The translations under genes were made by a program, and so were the position numbers. This document shows, piece after piece, positions 1 through 10,747 of a stretch of DNA of 64,000 nt. How positions within the stretch are numbered: position 1 is the first letter of the stretch; each line of letters starts with the position of its first letter. Below the pieces are notes generated by a model. The model was given only the letters and a program-made list of their open reading frames with translations. It ran no database searches and was not told the origin of the DNA. The DNA lies in contig JACKEC010000015.1 of the NCBI GenBank assembly GCA_020633195.1, positions 620,001-684,000 on the forward strand, given 5' to 3'. Source of the DNA: Sandaracinaceae bacterium (GTDB lineage Bacteria; Myxococcota_A; Polyangia; Polyangiales; Sandaracinaceae).

Positions 1-1840
1 CGCGGCCTTCGACGACCTCGACCTCGACGTCGAGGACTTCTACGGCTTCGCCACCGACGCGCTCGAGGACGTCGTCGGCCGGCTCGGTCGGGCCGGCGAG
101 GACCTGACGGGCGCGATCGACGCGCTCCGCTGGCAGCTCCCGCGGCTCACCCGGCTCCGGAAGATCCGCGCCGAGACGCGCATCAGCTCGGGGCTCGCGC
201 TCGCGGAGAAGGCGCGCGAGATGCCCGACGCGACCTTCTTCCTCTGGAAGGGGCGCGCGTTCAGCTACGCGGACGCGGACCGACGCGTCGACGCGATCGT
301 GCGCGGCCTCGTCGAGTGCGGGGTCACGCCGGGCCAGCGCGTCGGCGTGCTGATGCAGCAGCGGCCGACCTACCTCTCGATCGTGACCGCGCTCAACCGC
401 CTCGGCGCCGTCGCGGTCCTCGTGAGCCCGGAGATGTCGCGCCTCGCGCTCGAGCGCGCGCTCGCGAGCGCCGAGGTCGAGCACCTCGTCGCGGATCCGG
501 CGCACGTCGCCCGCGCCCGAGAGGTCTTCGCGGGGCCGGTCCTCGCCCTCGGCGGCCCGTACGGCGACGACCGCGCGCTGCCCGAGGGCGTGCGCGACAT
601 GGAGGCGATCGACGTCGCGCGCGTGGTGCTGCCCAAGTGGTACGAGCCCGACCCCGGCCGCGCCTCCGACGAGGCGATGATCCTCTTCACGGCCGGGCGC
701 GCCGAGGAGCCCCGGGCCGCGCGCATCACCAACCGGCGCTGGGCGTTCAGCGCGCTCGGCGCGGCCGCGGGGTGCACCCTCAACCCGAACGACACGGTGT
801 TCTGCGTGCTCCCGCTGCACCACGCGGCGGGCATCCTCGTCGCCACCGGCGGCGCGCTCATCGGCGGCTCGCGCCTCGCGCTCGCCTCGGGCTTCGCGCC
901 CGCGCACTTCTGGTCCGAGGCTCGCCGCTACGGCGCGACGGTCGTGTTCTACGCGGGCGAGATGTGCCGCGAGCTCGTCGACGCGCCGCCCAACGCGGCC
1001 GACGACAACAACCCCGTGCGCATCTTCGCGGGCAGCGGCATGCGGCGCGACGTCTGGGAGCGCCTGCAGCAGCGCTTCAAGGTCGGCGTGCTCGAGTTCT
1101 ACGCGTCCACCGAGGGCAACGCGGTGCTCGCCAACGCGGCCGGACGCAAGGTCGGCGCGCTCGGGCAGCCGCTCCCCGGGGCGACCGACATGTCGATCGT
1201 CGCCTGGGACTTCCGCAACGACGACTTCGTCCGCGACGAGCAAGGTTTCTTGCAGCGCTGCGGCGTGGACCGGCCCGGGATGCTCATCGCGCGCGTCGAC
1301 CGCGGCCACCCGATGGCGGGCTTCGACGGCTACGTCGGCAACGCCGGGCCGGACCGCGTCGCCAAGGACGTGTTCGAGGCGGGCGACCGCTGGTTCGTGT
1401 CGGGCGACCTGCTCCGGCAGGACGCCGACGGCGAGCTCTGGTTCGTCGATCGGCTCGCCGACGTCGTGCGGACGGACGCGGGGCCCGTGTTCACGCGCGA
1501 GGTCGAGGACCTGATCTACAGGCGGCCCGACGTGAAGATGGTCGCCGTTCACGCGTGGTCCGACGACCGCCCCGCGGAGGTCTGCGCGACGCTCGTGGCG
1601 CGAGGGGACAGCCTCGACGTCGGCCGCCTCGCCAGCCTCCTCGACGAGAAGCTGGAACCGCGGGCGCGTCCGCGCTACCTCCGGGTCGTGGACGCGATCG
1701 CCGTGACCGATGGCTACCGGCCGCTGAAGCGACCGCTCGTGGACGCCCGCGAGCAGGGCGCTCGCGAGGTCTGGGAGCGGGTGGACGGTCGCTACGAGCG
1801 GCGCGCCCCGACGCGCGCGGCCGAGGTGACCGCGTCGTGA
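1..1840 (+). CDS. AMP-dependent acyl-CoA synthetase (5' end outside window)
   Basis: C-terminal part of an ANL-superfamily acyl-CoA ligase, which would activate a fatty acid to its CoA thioester through an acyl-adenylate. The frame is open from base 2 and continues without stop through the Met codon at 221, so the gene starts left of the window; the 73 codons before 221 form a helical stretch. Family landmarks: a YASTEG motif (A5), an SGDLL stretch in the place of the usual TGD (A7), a DRLADVVRTDAG stretch (A8) and a late RPLKRP lysine (A10). The phosphate-binding loop reads FTAGRAEEPRAARIT in place of the usual TSGTTGxPK, so it is degenerate and activity is uncertain. It overlaps the next gene by four bases (GTGA). 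Confidence 0.85.
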   Translation, partial: AAFDDLDLDVEDFYGFATDALEDVVGRLGRAGEDLTGAIDALRWQLPRLTRLRKIRAETRISSGLALAEKAREMPDATFFLWKGRAFSYADADRRVDAIVRGLVECGVTPGQRVGVLMQQRPTYLSIVTALNRLGAVAVLVSPEMSRLALERALASAEVEHLVADPAHVARAREVFAGPVLALGGPYGDDRALPEGVRDMEAIDVARVVLPKWYEPDPGRASDEAMILFTAGRAEEPRAARITNRRWAFSALGAAAGCTLNPNDTVFCVLPLHHAAGILVATGGALIGGSRLALASGFAPAHFWSEARRYGATVVFYAGEMCRELVDAPPNAADDNNPVRIFAGSGMRRDVWERLQQRFKVGVLEFYASTEGNAVLANAAGRKVGALGQPLPGATDMSIVAWDFRNDDFVRDEQGFLQRCGVDRPGMLIARVDRGHPMAGFDGYVGNAGPDRVAKDVFEAGDRWFVSGDLLRQDADGELWFVDRLADVVRTDAGPVFTREVEDLIYRRPDVKMVAVHAWSDDRPAEVCATLVARGDSLDVGRLASLLDEKLEPRARPRYLRVVDAIAVTDGYRPLKRPLVDAREQGAREVWERVDGRYERRAPTRAAEVTAS

Positions 1841-2070
1841 CCCGCCGCGAGCCGCCGCCCGCGCGCGGGCTCCCCGGAGGCATCGCCCCGCCCGCGATCG
1901 GGTTCGTCGCGTGCGCCGTGTTCTTCGGCTACACGTTCTCGCACCCGCGCGTGATCGACCTCGGGCCGCACATGAGCCCGGCGGGGATCGGGATCCTCGG
2001 GGGCGTCGTGACGCTCGGCTGGCTGCTCGTCGCGATCGGCAAGCGTCGCCCGCCCGGGTCGGAGCGCTGA
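1837..2070 (+). CDS. Small two-TM membrane protein
   Basis: Begins with GTG inside the stop of the acyl-CoA synthetase (GTGA overlap), which suggests translational coupling. It encodes 77 residues: a Pro/Arg-rich N-terminus, then two hydrophobic segments (about residues 20-35 and 48-68) joined by a short loop, and a basic tail, which fits a small inner-membrane hairpin. No family is recognised. The codon pattern matches the flanking genes and the frame ends one base before the next start. Function unknown. Confidence 0.6.
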   Translation: MTRREPPPARGLPGGIAPPAIGFVACAVFFGYTFSHPRVIDLGPHMSPAGIGILGGVVTLGWLLVAIGKRRPPGSER

Positions 2071-2071
2071 G

Positions 2072-2605
2072 GTGCGGCTCCTCCTCGCGTCGGCGCTCGC
2101 GCTGCTCGCGGTCGGCTGCGGCGACGCGGGCACCGTCGTCATCGAGGTCGACGCGCCGGTCGCCGCCGGCCAGATCCTCGTCATCCAGGTCGCGGGCGAG
2201 GGCGTCGATCCGAGCCGGCCGCTGACCGCGGAGTCGCTGACCGTGCCGCTCACGGGCGAGGCGCAGCACGTCTGCGTCCGGGCGAACGGGCCCGCGGGCG
2301 ACGTCGCCGTCCGCCTGCGCCAGTGCGAGAACGCCACCTGCACGGGCGGCTCCGACACGGTGCCGCGCACGCACACGGCGACCATCGAGCACGGCATCTA
2401 CGCGGGCCGGACGACCGACGTGCGCCTCGGCGCCTTCCGCGTCGACAGCAACGCCCCGGTCACCCGCTGCGAGGTCCGCGGCTGCGTGGATCGGGTCGCC
2501 TCGACGTACTGCCGCCTCGAGGACGGCGCGCACTTCTGCGAGTTCTCGGACGACGTCCCGCCGGCGCTCGACGCCTGTCAGGTCTCACTCGAGCTCTCGT
2601 TCTGA
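2072..2605 (+). CDS. Putative lipoprotein
   Basis: 177-residue protein with a GTG start one base after the preceding stop. The N-terminus is a lipoprotein signal peptide with lipobox LLAVGC (Cys about residue 17). The rest is beta-rich with several cysteine pairs toward the C-terminus (CEVRGCVD, YCRLE, FCEFS), suggesting disulfides and an exported location. No known family is recognised. Its 3' end overlaps the convergent terC gene by 21 bases. Confidence 0.75.
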   Translation: MRLLLASALALLAVGCGDAGTVVIEVDAPVAAGQILVIQVAGEGVDPSRPLTAESLTVPLTGEAQHVCVRANGPAGDVAVRLRQCENATCTGGSDTVPRTHTATIEHGIYAGRTTDVRLGAFRVDSNAPVTRCEVRGCVDRVASTYCRLEDGAHFCEFSDDVPPALDACQVSLELSF

Positions 2606-3364
2606 GCTCTCTTCCGAGGTGGCATCGGCGGGCTTCGCGACCACCTCCCGGTGCCGCTTGCGGAAGCGCATGTTGAGCAGCTCGACGAAGAGCGCGAAGC
2701 CCATCGCCGCGTACACGTAGCCCTTGGGCAGGTGCTGATCGAAGCCCTCCGCCACGAGGAGCACGCCGATGAGCATCATGAAGCTCAGCGCGAGCAGCTT
2801 CATGGACGGGTGCTCGTTGACGAAGTCGCCGACCGCGCGCGCGAAGATGATCATGATGATCACGGCCACGATGATCGCCGCGATCATCACCGCCACCTCG
2901 CTGACCATGCCCACCGCGGTGACCACGGAGTCGAGCGAGAAGATGATGTCCATCACCGTGATCTGCAGGATGATCGAGGTCATCGTCGCGCCCTTGCGGG
3001 CCTCGCCCTCGACCTCCTCCTCCTCGACGAGCTCCACCTTCTCGTAGATCTCGTGGACGCTCTTCGCGATCAGGAAGAGGCCGCCCGAGAGCACGATGAG
3101 GTCACGGCCCGAGAACGCGTTGCCGAAGATCGTGAAGAGCGGATCGGTGAGCCGCATCACCCAGCTGAGGCTGAGGAGGAGCCCGATCCGCGTGAACATC
3201 GCGCCCCCGAGCCCGAGCCGGTACGCGAGCGGGCGCTCGGCGCGCGGGAGGCGGTCGGTCAGGATCGCGATGAAGACCAGGTTGTCGATGCCGAGGACGA
3301 TCTCGAGCAGCGTCAGCGTGGCGAGGGCGATCCACGTCTCGGGGTTGGTCAGCAGCTCCAACAT
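2585..3364 (-). CDS. TerC family integral membrane protein
   Basis: About 259-residue TerC-family membrane protein, a group linked to tellurite resistance and metal (notably manganese) export in other bacteria. Seven to eight hydrophobic segments are visible, with the family's two acidic motifs in the membrane: GIDNLVF in the first helices and MDIIFSLDSVVTAVG in the middle. An acidic cytoplasmic loop (VEEEEVEGEA) separates the halves and the tail is charged. I prefer the ATG at 3364 (MLELLTNPETW), which matches usual TerC N-termini, over the ATG 15 codons upstream. It diverges from the TrmB-type regulator, which may or may not control it. Confidence 0.9.
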   Translation of the reverse strand: MLELLTNPETWIALATLTLLEIVLGIDNLVFIAILTDRLPRAERPLAYRLGLGGAMFTRIGLLLSLSWVMRLTDPLFTIFGNAFSGRDLIVLSGGLFLIAKSVHEIYEKVELVEEEEVEGEARKGATMTSIILQITVMDIIFSLDSVVTAVGMVSEVAVMIAAIIVAVIIMIIFARAVGDFVNEHPSMKLLALSFMMLIGVLLVAEGFDQHLPKGYVYAAMGFALFVELLNMRFRKRHREVVAKPADATSEESSERELE

Positions 3365-3477
3365 GCGTCGCGCGGCCTCGACCCTCCCCTCGATCGCGTT
3401 TGGGCGCAAGCGGCTCGGAGGGGGGGACGTACCTCAAGGGTGAGACACCAGCCGCGGCCCGTGCTATGCGACGGCAC

Positions 3478-4347
3478 ATGGGCGAGGCCGACCTGATCCA
3501 GGCGCTGACCGACCACGGGTTCAGCCTGAACGAGAGCCGTGCGTACACCGCGCTTCTGCAGAGCGGTCCCTCCACCGGGTACGAGGTGGGGCAGAAGGCG
3601 CAGATCCCCCGCTCGGCGGTCTACGGGGCGCTCCGGCGCCTCGTGTCCGCGGGCGCGGCCCGCTCGATCGCGGGGCACCCGGAGCGCTTCGTGGCGGCGC
3701 CGGCCAAGACGCTGCTGTCGCTCCTGCGCGACCGCTTCGACGCGTCGATGGTCCGCTTCGAGACGGCCGTGCGCAGCCTCGACACCGACCCGCCGGTGCC
3801 GGACGCGTTCAGCGTGCACGGCTACGATCGGGTGCTCGAGGAGGCCAAGGCGCTCATCGACGGCGCGACCTCGCAGATCGTGATCAGCGGCTGGCCGCGC
3901 GAGCTGACGGTGCTCGCCGAGCCGCTCGCGGAGGCGGTCCGGCGCAAGGTCGCGACCTACATCTTCAGCCACGCCGAGATCCCCGAGGACGTCCCGGGCA
4001 CGCACTTCAGCTACGGGCACCGCGAGGAGGACCTCGAGGCGTTCTGGAAGCACCGCTTCGTCCTCGTCGTCGACGACCAGCGCACGCTGATCGGCGCGAC
4101 CGAGGGCTCCGACACGGACAACGCGGTCATCAGCGAGACCGACGCCATCGCCGAGATCACGACGAGCCAGATCGCGCTCGACCTGACCCTGCTCGCGCAG
4201 CGCGCCTCGTGCGACACGAGCGAGGTCATGGCCGCGATCCTCGGCGACCGCGTCGGCCGGCTCGACGAGCTCTTCGCGAAGGCGCCCGAGGCGGTCTTCG
4301 GCGAGCGCGTCGCGCCGACGCGCAAGAAGCGCAAGAAGACCGGCTGA
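3478..4347 (+). CDS. TrmB family transcriptional regulator
   Basis: 289-residue protein with an N-terminal winged helix (residues 1-75; IPRSAVYGALRRL recognition-helix region) of the TrmB/sugar-specific regulator type. A short coiled linker and an effector-like domain follow. The C-terminal tail is very basic (RKKRKKTG). An ATG at 3466 is an alternative start; 3478 is preferred because it fits the TrmB N-terminus (EADLIQALTDHGFSLNESRA). It is divergent from terC with about 110 bp between the starts, so autoregulation or control of terC is possible. The ligand is unknown. Its stop codon forms the first bases of the 101-bp tandem repeat downstream. Confidence 0.85.
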   Translation: MGEADLIQALTDHGFSLNESRAYTALLQSGPSTGYEVGQKAQIPRSAVYGALRRLVSAGAARSIAGHPERFVAAPAKTLLSLLRDRFDASMVRFETAVRSLDTDPPVPDAFSVHGYDRVLEEAKALIDGATSQIVISGWPRELTVLAEPLAEAVRRKVATYIFSHAEIPEDVPGTHFSYGHREEDLEAFWKHRFVLVVDDQRTLIGATEGSDTDNAVISETDAIAEITTSQIALDLTLLAQRASCDTSEVMAAILGDRVGRLDELFAKAPEAVFGERVAPTRKKRKKTG

Positions 4348-4545
4348 GTCCGACGACGCGAAGCGTCGGAGGATCTCAGTGGGGAGCGCGAGGGGCTTGC
4401 CCCTCGCCGGAGAGAAATCGCCGGAGGCGATTGATCGACAGACATTGAGTCCGACGACGCGAAGCGTCGGAGGATCTCAGTGGGGAGCGCGAGGGGCTTG
4501 CCCCTCGCCGGAGAGAAATCGCCGGAGGCGATTTATCGACAGACC
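4345..4545 (+). repeat. Two tandem 101-bp hairpin-rich repeat units between convergent genes
   Basis: Two almost identical units with a period of 101 bases (starts 4345 and 4446). Each holds three inverted repeats: CGACGC-GAA-GCGTCG, GAGGGG-CTTG-CCCCTC and AATCGCC-GGA-GGCGATT. The two copies differ at only a few bases (GATTGATC against GATTTATC). They lie exactly between the converging ends of the TrmB gene and the DUF4139 gene, so they can act as a bidirectional terminator or mRNA-stabilising element. The unit may also occur elsewhere in the genome, which cannot be seen here. Confidence 0.85.
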
Positions 4546-4551
4546 GCGAGC

Positions 4552-6077
4552 TCAGAACGTGCCCGACACGTCCGAGTGTCGGCTGACCACGTAGCGCAGC
4601 TCGGCGCGCTCGCGCCCGAACGGGGCGAGCTCCAGGGTCCAGCGCACGAAGCCGTCGCCGTCGGCGGCGCGACCCGTGGCCTCCACGTCGACCTCGATCT
4701 CGAGCTTCTCGATCTCGGAGACGGGGACGCGCTCGACGAGCTCCACGACCTTCGGCTCGGGGCCGAGGTTGCTGAGCTTGTCGACGATCTTGCGGGTCGA
4801 CCGGAACCAGCTGCTCAGCATCTTCGACTCTTCCTCGGTCTCCTCGGTTTCGCGGTGCACGCGCAGCGCCGGATCGGGGCCCCAGCCCAGCTCGAAGCGC
4901 TCGTCGGGGGCGACGAAGAGGGTGGAGGTGCGCCCGACGACGCCGCCGCCCCGCACCAGCTCCACGGGGCCCGCGAGCACGGGGCGGGCCGCGGCGTTGA
5001 CCTGCTCGGTCTTGCGCAGCACCGCGGCCGCGAGCTCGGGGGCGCACGTCAACGATTCGTGCGCGTCTGCTTCGAAGGCGAACAGCGGCGCGCGGTGCGG
5101 CCGCCCGTCCGAGACGACGCGCGTGCGGTGCGCCGCGACGAGCTCCTGCACCTCCCCGCCGTCGTCGATGCCCGGCAGCTCCGGCGGCGCGGAGGCGATC
5201 GCGCGCCCGAGCCCGGTCTGCTCGACGACCTGCTGCCGCTGCTCGACCACGATCCGGTCGGCCTTGCGGCGCACGGCGAGCCGATCCGTCGCGAGGCGCG
5301 GGGGCTCCGCGCCGAGCGAGGGGCGCTGCGTGGAGAAGCGGAGCTGGACGTCGTCCCAGTCCTCGCCGGTGTTCTGCCAAACGCAGCCCTCGGACTCGAA
5401 GCGCAGCCGGCCGTCCTCGAGGGTCGCGCGGTGCTGCGGTCGCCAGCACGCGTTGGGGACCACGTACTCGATCTCGATCGGGTGGGCGCCCGCCTCGTCG
5501 ACCTCGACCGCGACGGTGATCGTCGCGACCAGCTCGTCGCTCGTGCGCTCCGTCTCCTGCCGCCGCGTCCGTACGCGATCGCGCTCGCGCTCGACGTCCC
5601 GGGCGTCGCGCCGCGCTTGCAGCCGCTCCTCGCGGAGGCGCGCCTCGAGCTCGTCCACGGTGGCGAGGCGGCGCTTCCAGGCGTCCACGTCGGCGCGAGA
5701 CCACGCGGCGTCGACGGCGATCTCCTCGACCGTGCGGTCGGCGGCGGTCGCGAGCAGCCCGAGGGACTCCTCGACGCGCGCGAGCCGCTCGCGGTGGCCC
5801 TCGAGCGCCTCGGTCAGCGCCTCCTCGCGCGCGAGCAGCTCGCGGTGCGCCTCGCGCCGCTCTTCGGGCAGGTGCAGCCGACGCCGCGCGACGCTCGCGT
5901 CGTCGATCTTCGCGGAGCTCGAGCGCGCCGCGAGCGTCTTGTCCGACAAGACCGGGCTCACCCCCTCGATCACGAGCCGCGTCCGCCCCGCGGGCAGCTC
6001 GACGACGCCGCGCCGGATCACCCGCGCGCGGTCCTCCATGAGGGTCACCTCGTCGACCGGGATCGTCGCCTCGACGC

Positions 6078-6081
<4 letters not shown>
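4552..6081 (-). CDS. DUF4139 / mucoidy-inhibitor-A-like protein (second of pair)
   Basis: 509-residue protein of the DUF4139 (MuiA-like) family. An N-terminal domain (about 1-60) precedes a long charged coiled coil (about 65-160: EERREAHRELLAREE and following), then the beta-rich DUF4139 domain with the family's W-rich stretch (NACWRPQHRATL, NTGEDWDDVQLRFST). The GTG start at 6081 is preceded by a GGAGGGAAG ribosome site and overlaps the stop of the upstream paralogue (GTGA). No signal peptide is seen. The molecular role of the family is poorly known; two paralogues side by side suggest they act as a pair. Confidence 0.85.
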
Positions 6082-8249
<2,168 letters not shown>

Positions 8250-8619
8250 GCCGCCGAAGGATGCCACCGTTGCCGGTGCGGCGTGGAGGGGCTGTTGGAG
8301 GGCTGAACACGAACCCCTCGCGGCGCCTCACGGGCGGGGCCGCGGCCTCGCTGCGGCGCGTCGCCGTCTCGACGATCAGGCGCGGTCGTTCCTGCGCGCG
8401 ATGAACGAGGCCGCCCCGACGCACCCGCCCCGCCGACCTCTACGAGCTCGCGCATCCGGCGCAAGTCGGCCTCGCCGAGGCCTCGGTTGCGCCTATCAGC
8501 CGAGCGTGCGCCTCGCACTCGACGAGGACCGCGCGCTGCCGACGATCCACCGCGTGGACCGCCGCGGCGAGCCGCACCTGCTCGTCGTCGAGGGCCCCTG
8601 CGCCGACGAGTCCGAGGCC
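8250..8619. other. Gap with no supported gene
   Basis: About 370 bases upstream of the DUF4139 pair. Open frames exist on both strands because of the high GC content, but none has a convincing start, ribosome site or recognisable protein. A + strand stretch near 8500-8630 reads like coding sequence (RALPTIHRVDRRGEPHLL) and could be a gene fragment cut by the repeat at 8620. The promoter of the DUF4139 operon should lie in the first part. Confidence 0.4.
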
Positions 8620-8720
8620 GTACACATGAACGGCCTCATCTCTCCTCCAGTCGGTCGAGTGAGTTTCATAGTTCAAGCTCTGCGAAGTAGCTGATGTCCT
8701 CCCCGGGGGGAGCCGAGGGA
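8620..8720 (+). repeat. Dispersed repeat family B, copy 1 (left boundary of accessory region)
   Basis: Two conserved blocks: GTACACATGAACGGCCTC near 8620-8638 and, about 40 bases on, a block at 8680-8720 containing CTGCGAAG, then GTCCTCCCCGGGGGGAGCC and GAGGGA. The CTCCCCGGGGGGAG core is an inverted repeat. The same two blocks, in the same order, spacing and orientation, recur at 19624-19722, and the second block alone recurs at 9592-9630. The unit therefore brackets an 11-kb accessory region in direct orientation. Confidence 0.75.
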
Positions 8721-8950
8721 GCGGGTTTGACGAAGAGGATGACGTTGAGGGGCAGCCGGAGGTCGAGATGAAGCTCGAAGGCGACGACGTGGCCGGCGCC
8801 GGGGTGGCCGTCGGGGGCTCGCGCAGCCAGGCACCCGTCCGACCCACGTTCAGCCGCGCTCGAAGCACGGGAATCAGGGCTCATGGTCGCACCTGGGGCA
8901 GACAGCGCGCCAGCGCGCCGTTGGACGAGCAGAAGTTGGTGTCCACGTTG

Positions 8951-9049
8951 CGACGCACAACGGACGGTTCCTCCTGCGCTCCGACGCACAACGGACGGAT
9001 CCTGCGCTCCTGTCTCGACGAGTTGCGACGCACATCGCACGGTTCCTCC
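8951..9049 (+). repeat. REP-like repeat family A, three copies
   Basis: Three copies of a short repeat whose fullest form on this strand is CGACGAGTTGCGACGCAC followed by ATCGGACGGTTCCTCC. Copies lie at about 8951-8974, 8982-9003 (ending GGATCC) and 9014-9049. Read on the other strand the core is GGAGGAACCGTCCGATGTG. Further copies are at 10655, 12365-12751 (opposite orientation) and 14403-14535, all on the flanks of the tyrosine transposase gene at 12946-14254. Confidence 0.85.
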
Positions 9050-9162
9050 TGCGCTCGACGGCAGGTGTCAAACGGGGTTGACAGTCGAGGGTTCCGAGCA
9101 GACGCGGTCAGCGTCGACGCCGTCGTCTCGCGTACGCTCAGGCCACCTGGAGGTGATGACGC

Positions 9163-9432
9163 ATGAGGGACTGGAGGATGATCCTCGTCGGCGGCGGGCT
9201 CGTGCTGGCCGGTGTCGTGCTCGGCGCGACGTTGTTCGGCGGACGGCCGGTCGAGGCGCAGGCTGCGTCGTACTCGACCTGCTTCGCAGGGATGCAGGAG
9301 GTCGTGGACATCAACGACCAGGGCGAGGTGGCGCGCCCCCGCCAGAACCGCCAGGTCCGCGTCCCAGAAGGCTGGACCATCGTCAGCGGTGGAGGCATCC
9401 AAGCCCGTGCCGTCTTCATCTTCTGCCGGTAG
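9163..9432 (+). CDS. Small exported or membrane-anchored protein
   Basis: 89-residue protein preceded by GGAGGTG seven bases before the ATG. Residues 5-28 are a hydrophobic signal/anchor (MILVGGGLVLAGVVLGATLF) followed by VEAQA, a plausible signal peptidase site. The mature part is about 55 residues with two cysteines (STCFAG and the terminal FCR) that could form a disulfide. No family is recognised. It sits among repeats, so it is probably an accessory gene. Confidence 0.6.
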   Translation: MRDWRMILVGGGLVLAGVVLGATLFGGRPVEAQAASYSTCFAGMQEVVDINDQGEVARPRQNRQVRVPEGWTIVSGGGIQARAVFIFCR

Positions 9433-9591
9433 CGGGCGCTGGAGACGTTTGAGTCGGCGGCCGCTCGATGCTTGCGCTCCGGAGTCGCGTAGATTGAACG
9501 CCCTCTCCGTGACGCGGCGCGCATGACAGCCCGCCGCGGATAGCCCCGATGAACGCCCTGTTGGGTGAGGAGAGTTGACGAGTCCCTCCTA

Positions 9592-9630
9592 CTGCGAAGC
9601 AGTCGACGCCCTCGTGGAGGAGCCGAGGGA
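9592..9630 (+). repeat. Dispersed repeat family B, partial copy
   Basis: Contains CTGCGAAGCAGTCGACG and GGAGCCGAGGGAGC, matching the second block of the repeats at 8680 and 19682, but the central palindrome is degraded and the GTACACATG block is missing. A diverged partial copy inside the accessory region. Confidence 0.6.
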
Positions 9631-9711
9631 GCTCAATCGTCGCGGGTCGAGACCTGACTTCATGAGAAGACCGTTTGTCCGCGTTCAGCCCCACGTGCTA
9701 CGGGTCTCCGA

Positions 9712-10614
9712 ATGCAGCGACTCAGGATTCTCACGCTCTCCTCGGCCCTCGCGGTCGCGACGCTCGTCTCCGCCTGCGGAGGCGGGGGAGGGACGAACGA
9801 GGACGCCGGGCCCGTCGCCGAGGACGCCGGGCCCGTCGCCGAGGACGCGGGGACCGGGCCCTCGAACCCGCTCCTCGGGAGCGTCTACGTTCAGCCCCAG
9901 GGCCTAGGGTTCGCGTCCTATCACTTCGACGCCGAGGACGACGTCTACATCCGCTACGAGACCCTGCCCGTGCCGCTCGACAACGGGCTGCCGTTCCCCG
10001 CGCGCAAGGCCTTCACCGACCTGCGCTTCGATCTGTCGAACCGCGTGTTCGAGGCCAACATCGACTGGACGGAGCAGGGCACGACCGTCAACGGGGCGAG
10101 CCGCTGGGAGTACCGGATGGTCTTCTCGAGCGACTACAGTCGGATCGAGAGCGGTGAGCTCGGGGTGTTCGCGCCGGGGGGCGAGATGCTCGACACCATC
10201 ACCTTCGGCGCCGCGGCGCCCGCGCTCGTCTACCGCGTGCTCAACGACGCGAACCCGTACCCGTTCGCGATCGAGACCGGATGCGCGACGTTCCCCTTCG
10301 AGGCGGGTGAGGTCGTCTACGTCGGGCTCCACAACGAGGCGACGTGCGTTGAGACCTTCGGGATCTTCGCGTTCCCGGTGGGCGGTCCCGACTGCTGCGA
10401 CATCGCTGAGCGGACGCAGTCGGTCACCGCGCGCGTCTGCGACGGTGGAGCGATGAGCTTCAGCTACACCTTCGAGAACGGCAGGCTCTGCTCGCAGCCG
10501 GCGGGCTCCGGCACCGCGACGTTCGACGAGGTGGTGACGACCTCGTGCGCTCCCAGCGCGGGCGGCAGCGGCGTCTGGGCGAGGATCCTTCCCGGGAGCG
10601 CCCCCTGCCCCTGA
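9712..10614 (+). CDS. Putative lipoprotein with DAG-rich linker
   Basis: 300-residue protein. A signal peptide ends in lipobox LVSAC (Cys about 22), followed by a Gly run and a threefold EDAGPVA-type linker (about 28-48), the acidic DAG linker common in myxobacterial lipoproteins. The globular part (about 55-300) is beta-rich with cysteines at CATFPF, ATCVETF, GPDCCDI, RVCDGG and the C-terminus, likely disulfide-bonded. No known domain is recognised. It probably sits on the cell surface or in the periplasm; role unknown. Confidence 0.75.
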   Translation: MQRLRILTLSSALAVATLVSACGGGGGTNEDAGPVAEDAGPVAEDAGTGPSNPLLGSVYVQPQGLGFASYHFDAEDDVYIRYETLPVPLDNGLPFPARKAFTDLRFDLSNRVFEANIDWTEQGTTVNGASRWEYRMVFSSDYSRIESGELGVFAPGGEMLDTITFGAAAPALVYRVLNDANPYPFAIETGCATFPFEAGEVVYVGLHNEATCVETFGIFAFPVGGPDCCDIAERTQSVTARVCDGGAMSFSYTFENGRLCSQPAGSGTATFDEVVTTSCAPSAGGSGVWARILPGSAPCP

Positions 10615-10654
10615 TCGCTCCGCCAACGATCCGACCCGGACGCCGGAGAACCGT

Positions 10655-10688
10655 AGACGAGCTGCGACGCACATCGGACGGTTCCTCC
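10655..10688 (+). repeat. REP-like repeat family A, single copy
   Basis: AGACGAGCTGCGACGCAC followed by ATCGGACGGTTCCTCC, one substitution from the copies at 14403-14535. It lies 40 bases downstream of the lipoprotein gene, between it and the convergent gene ending at 10748. Confidence 0.8.
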
Positions 10689-10747
10689 AACATCACGAGG
10701 CGCAGTGACGGACCGGACACCACCGGTGAAGATCAAGGACCCGTCCG

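Noticed and set aside
8401..8694. A 97-codon + strand frame upstream of the accessory region
   Set aside because: Some sequence looks coding, but there is no recognisable family and the 3' end runs into repeat B. At most it is a fragment.
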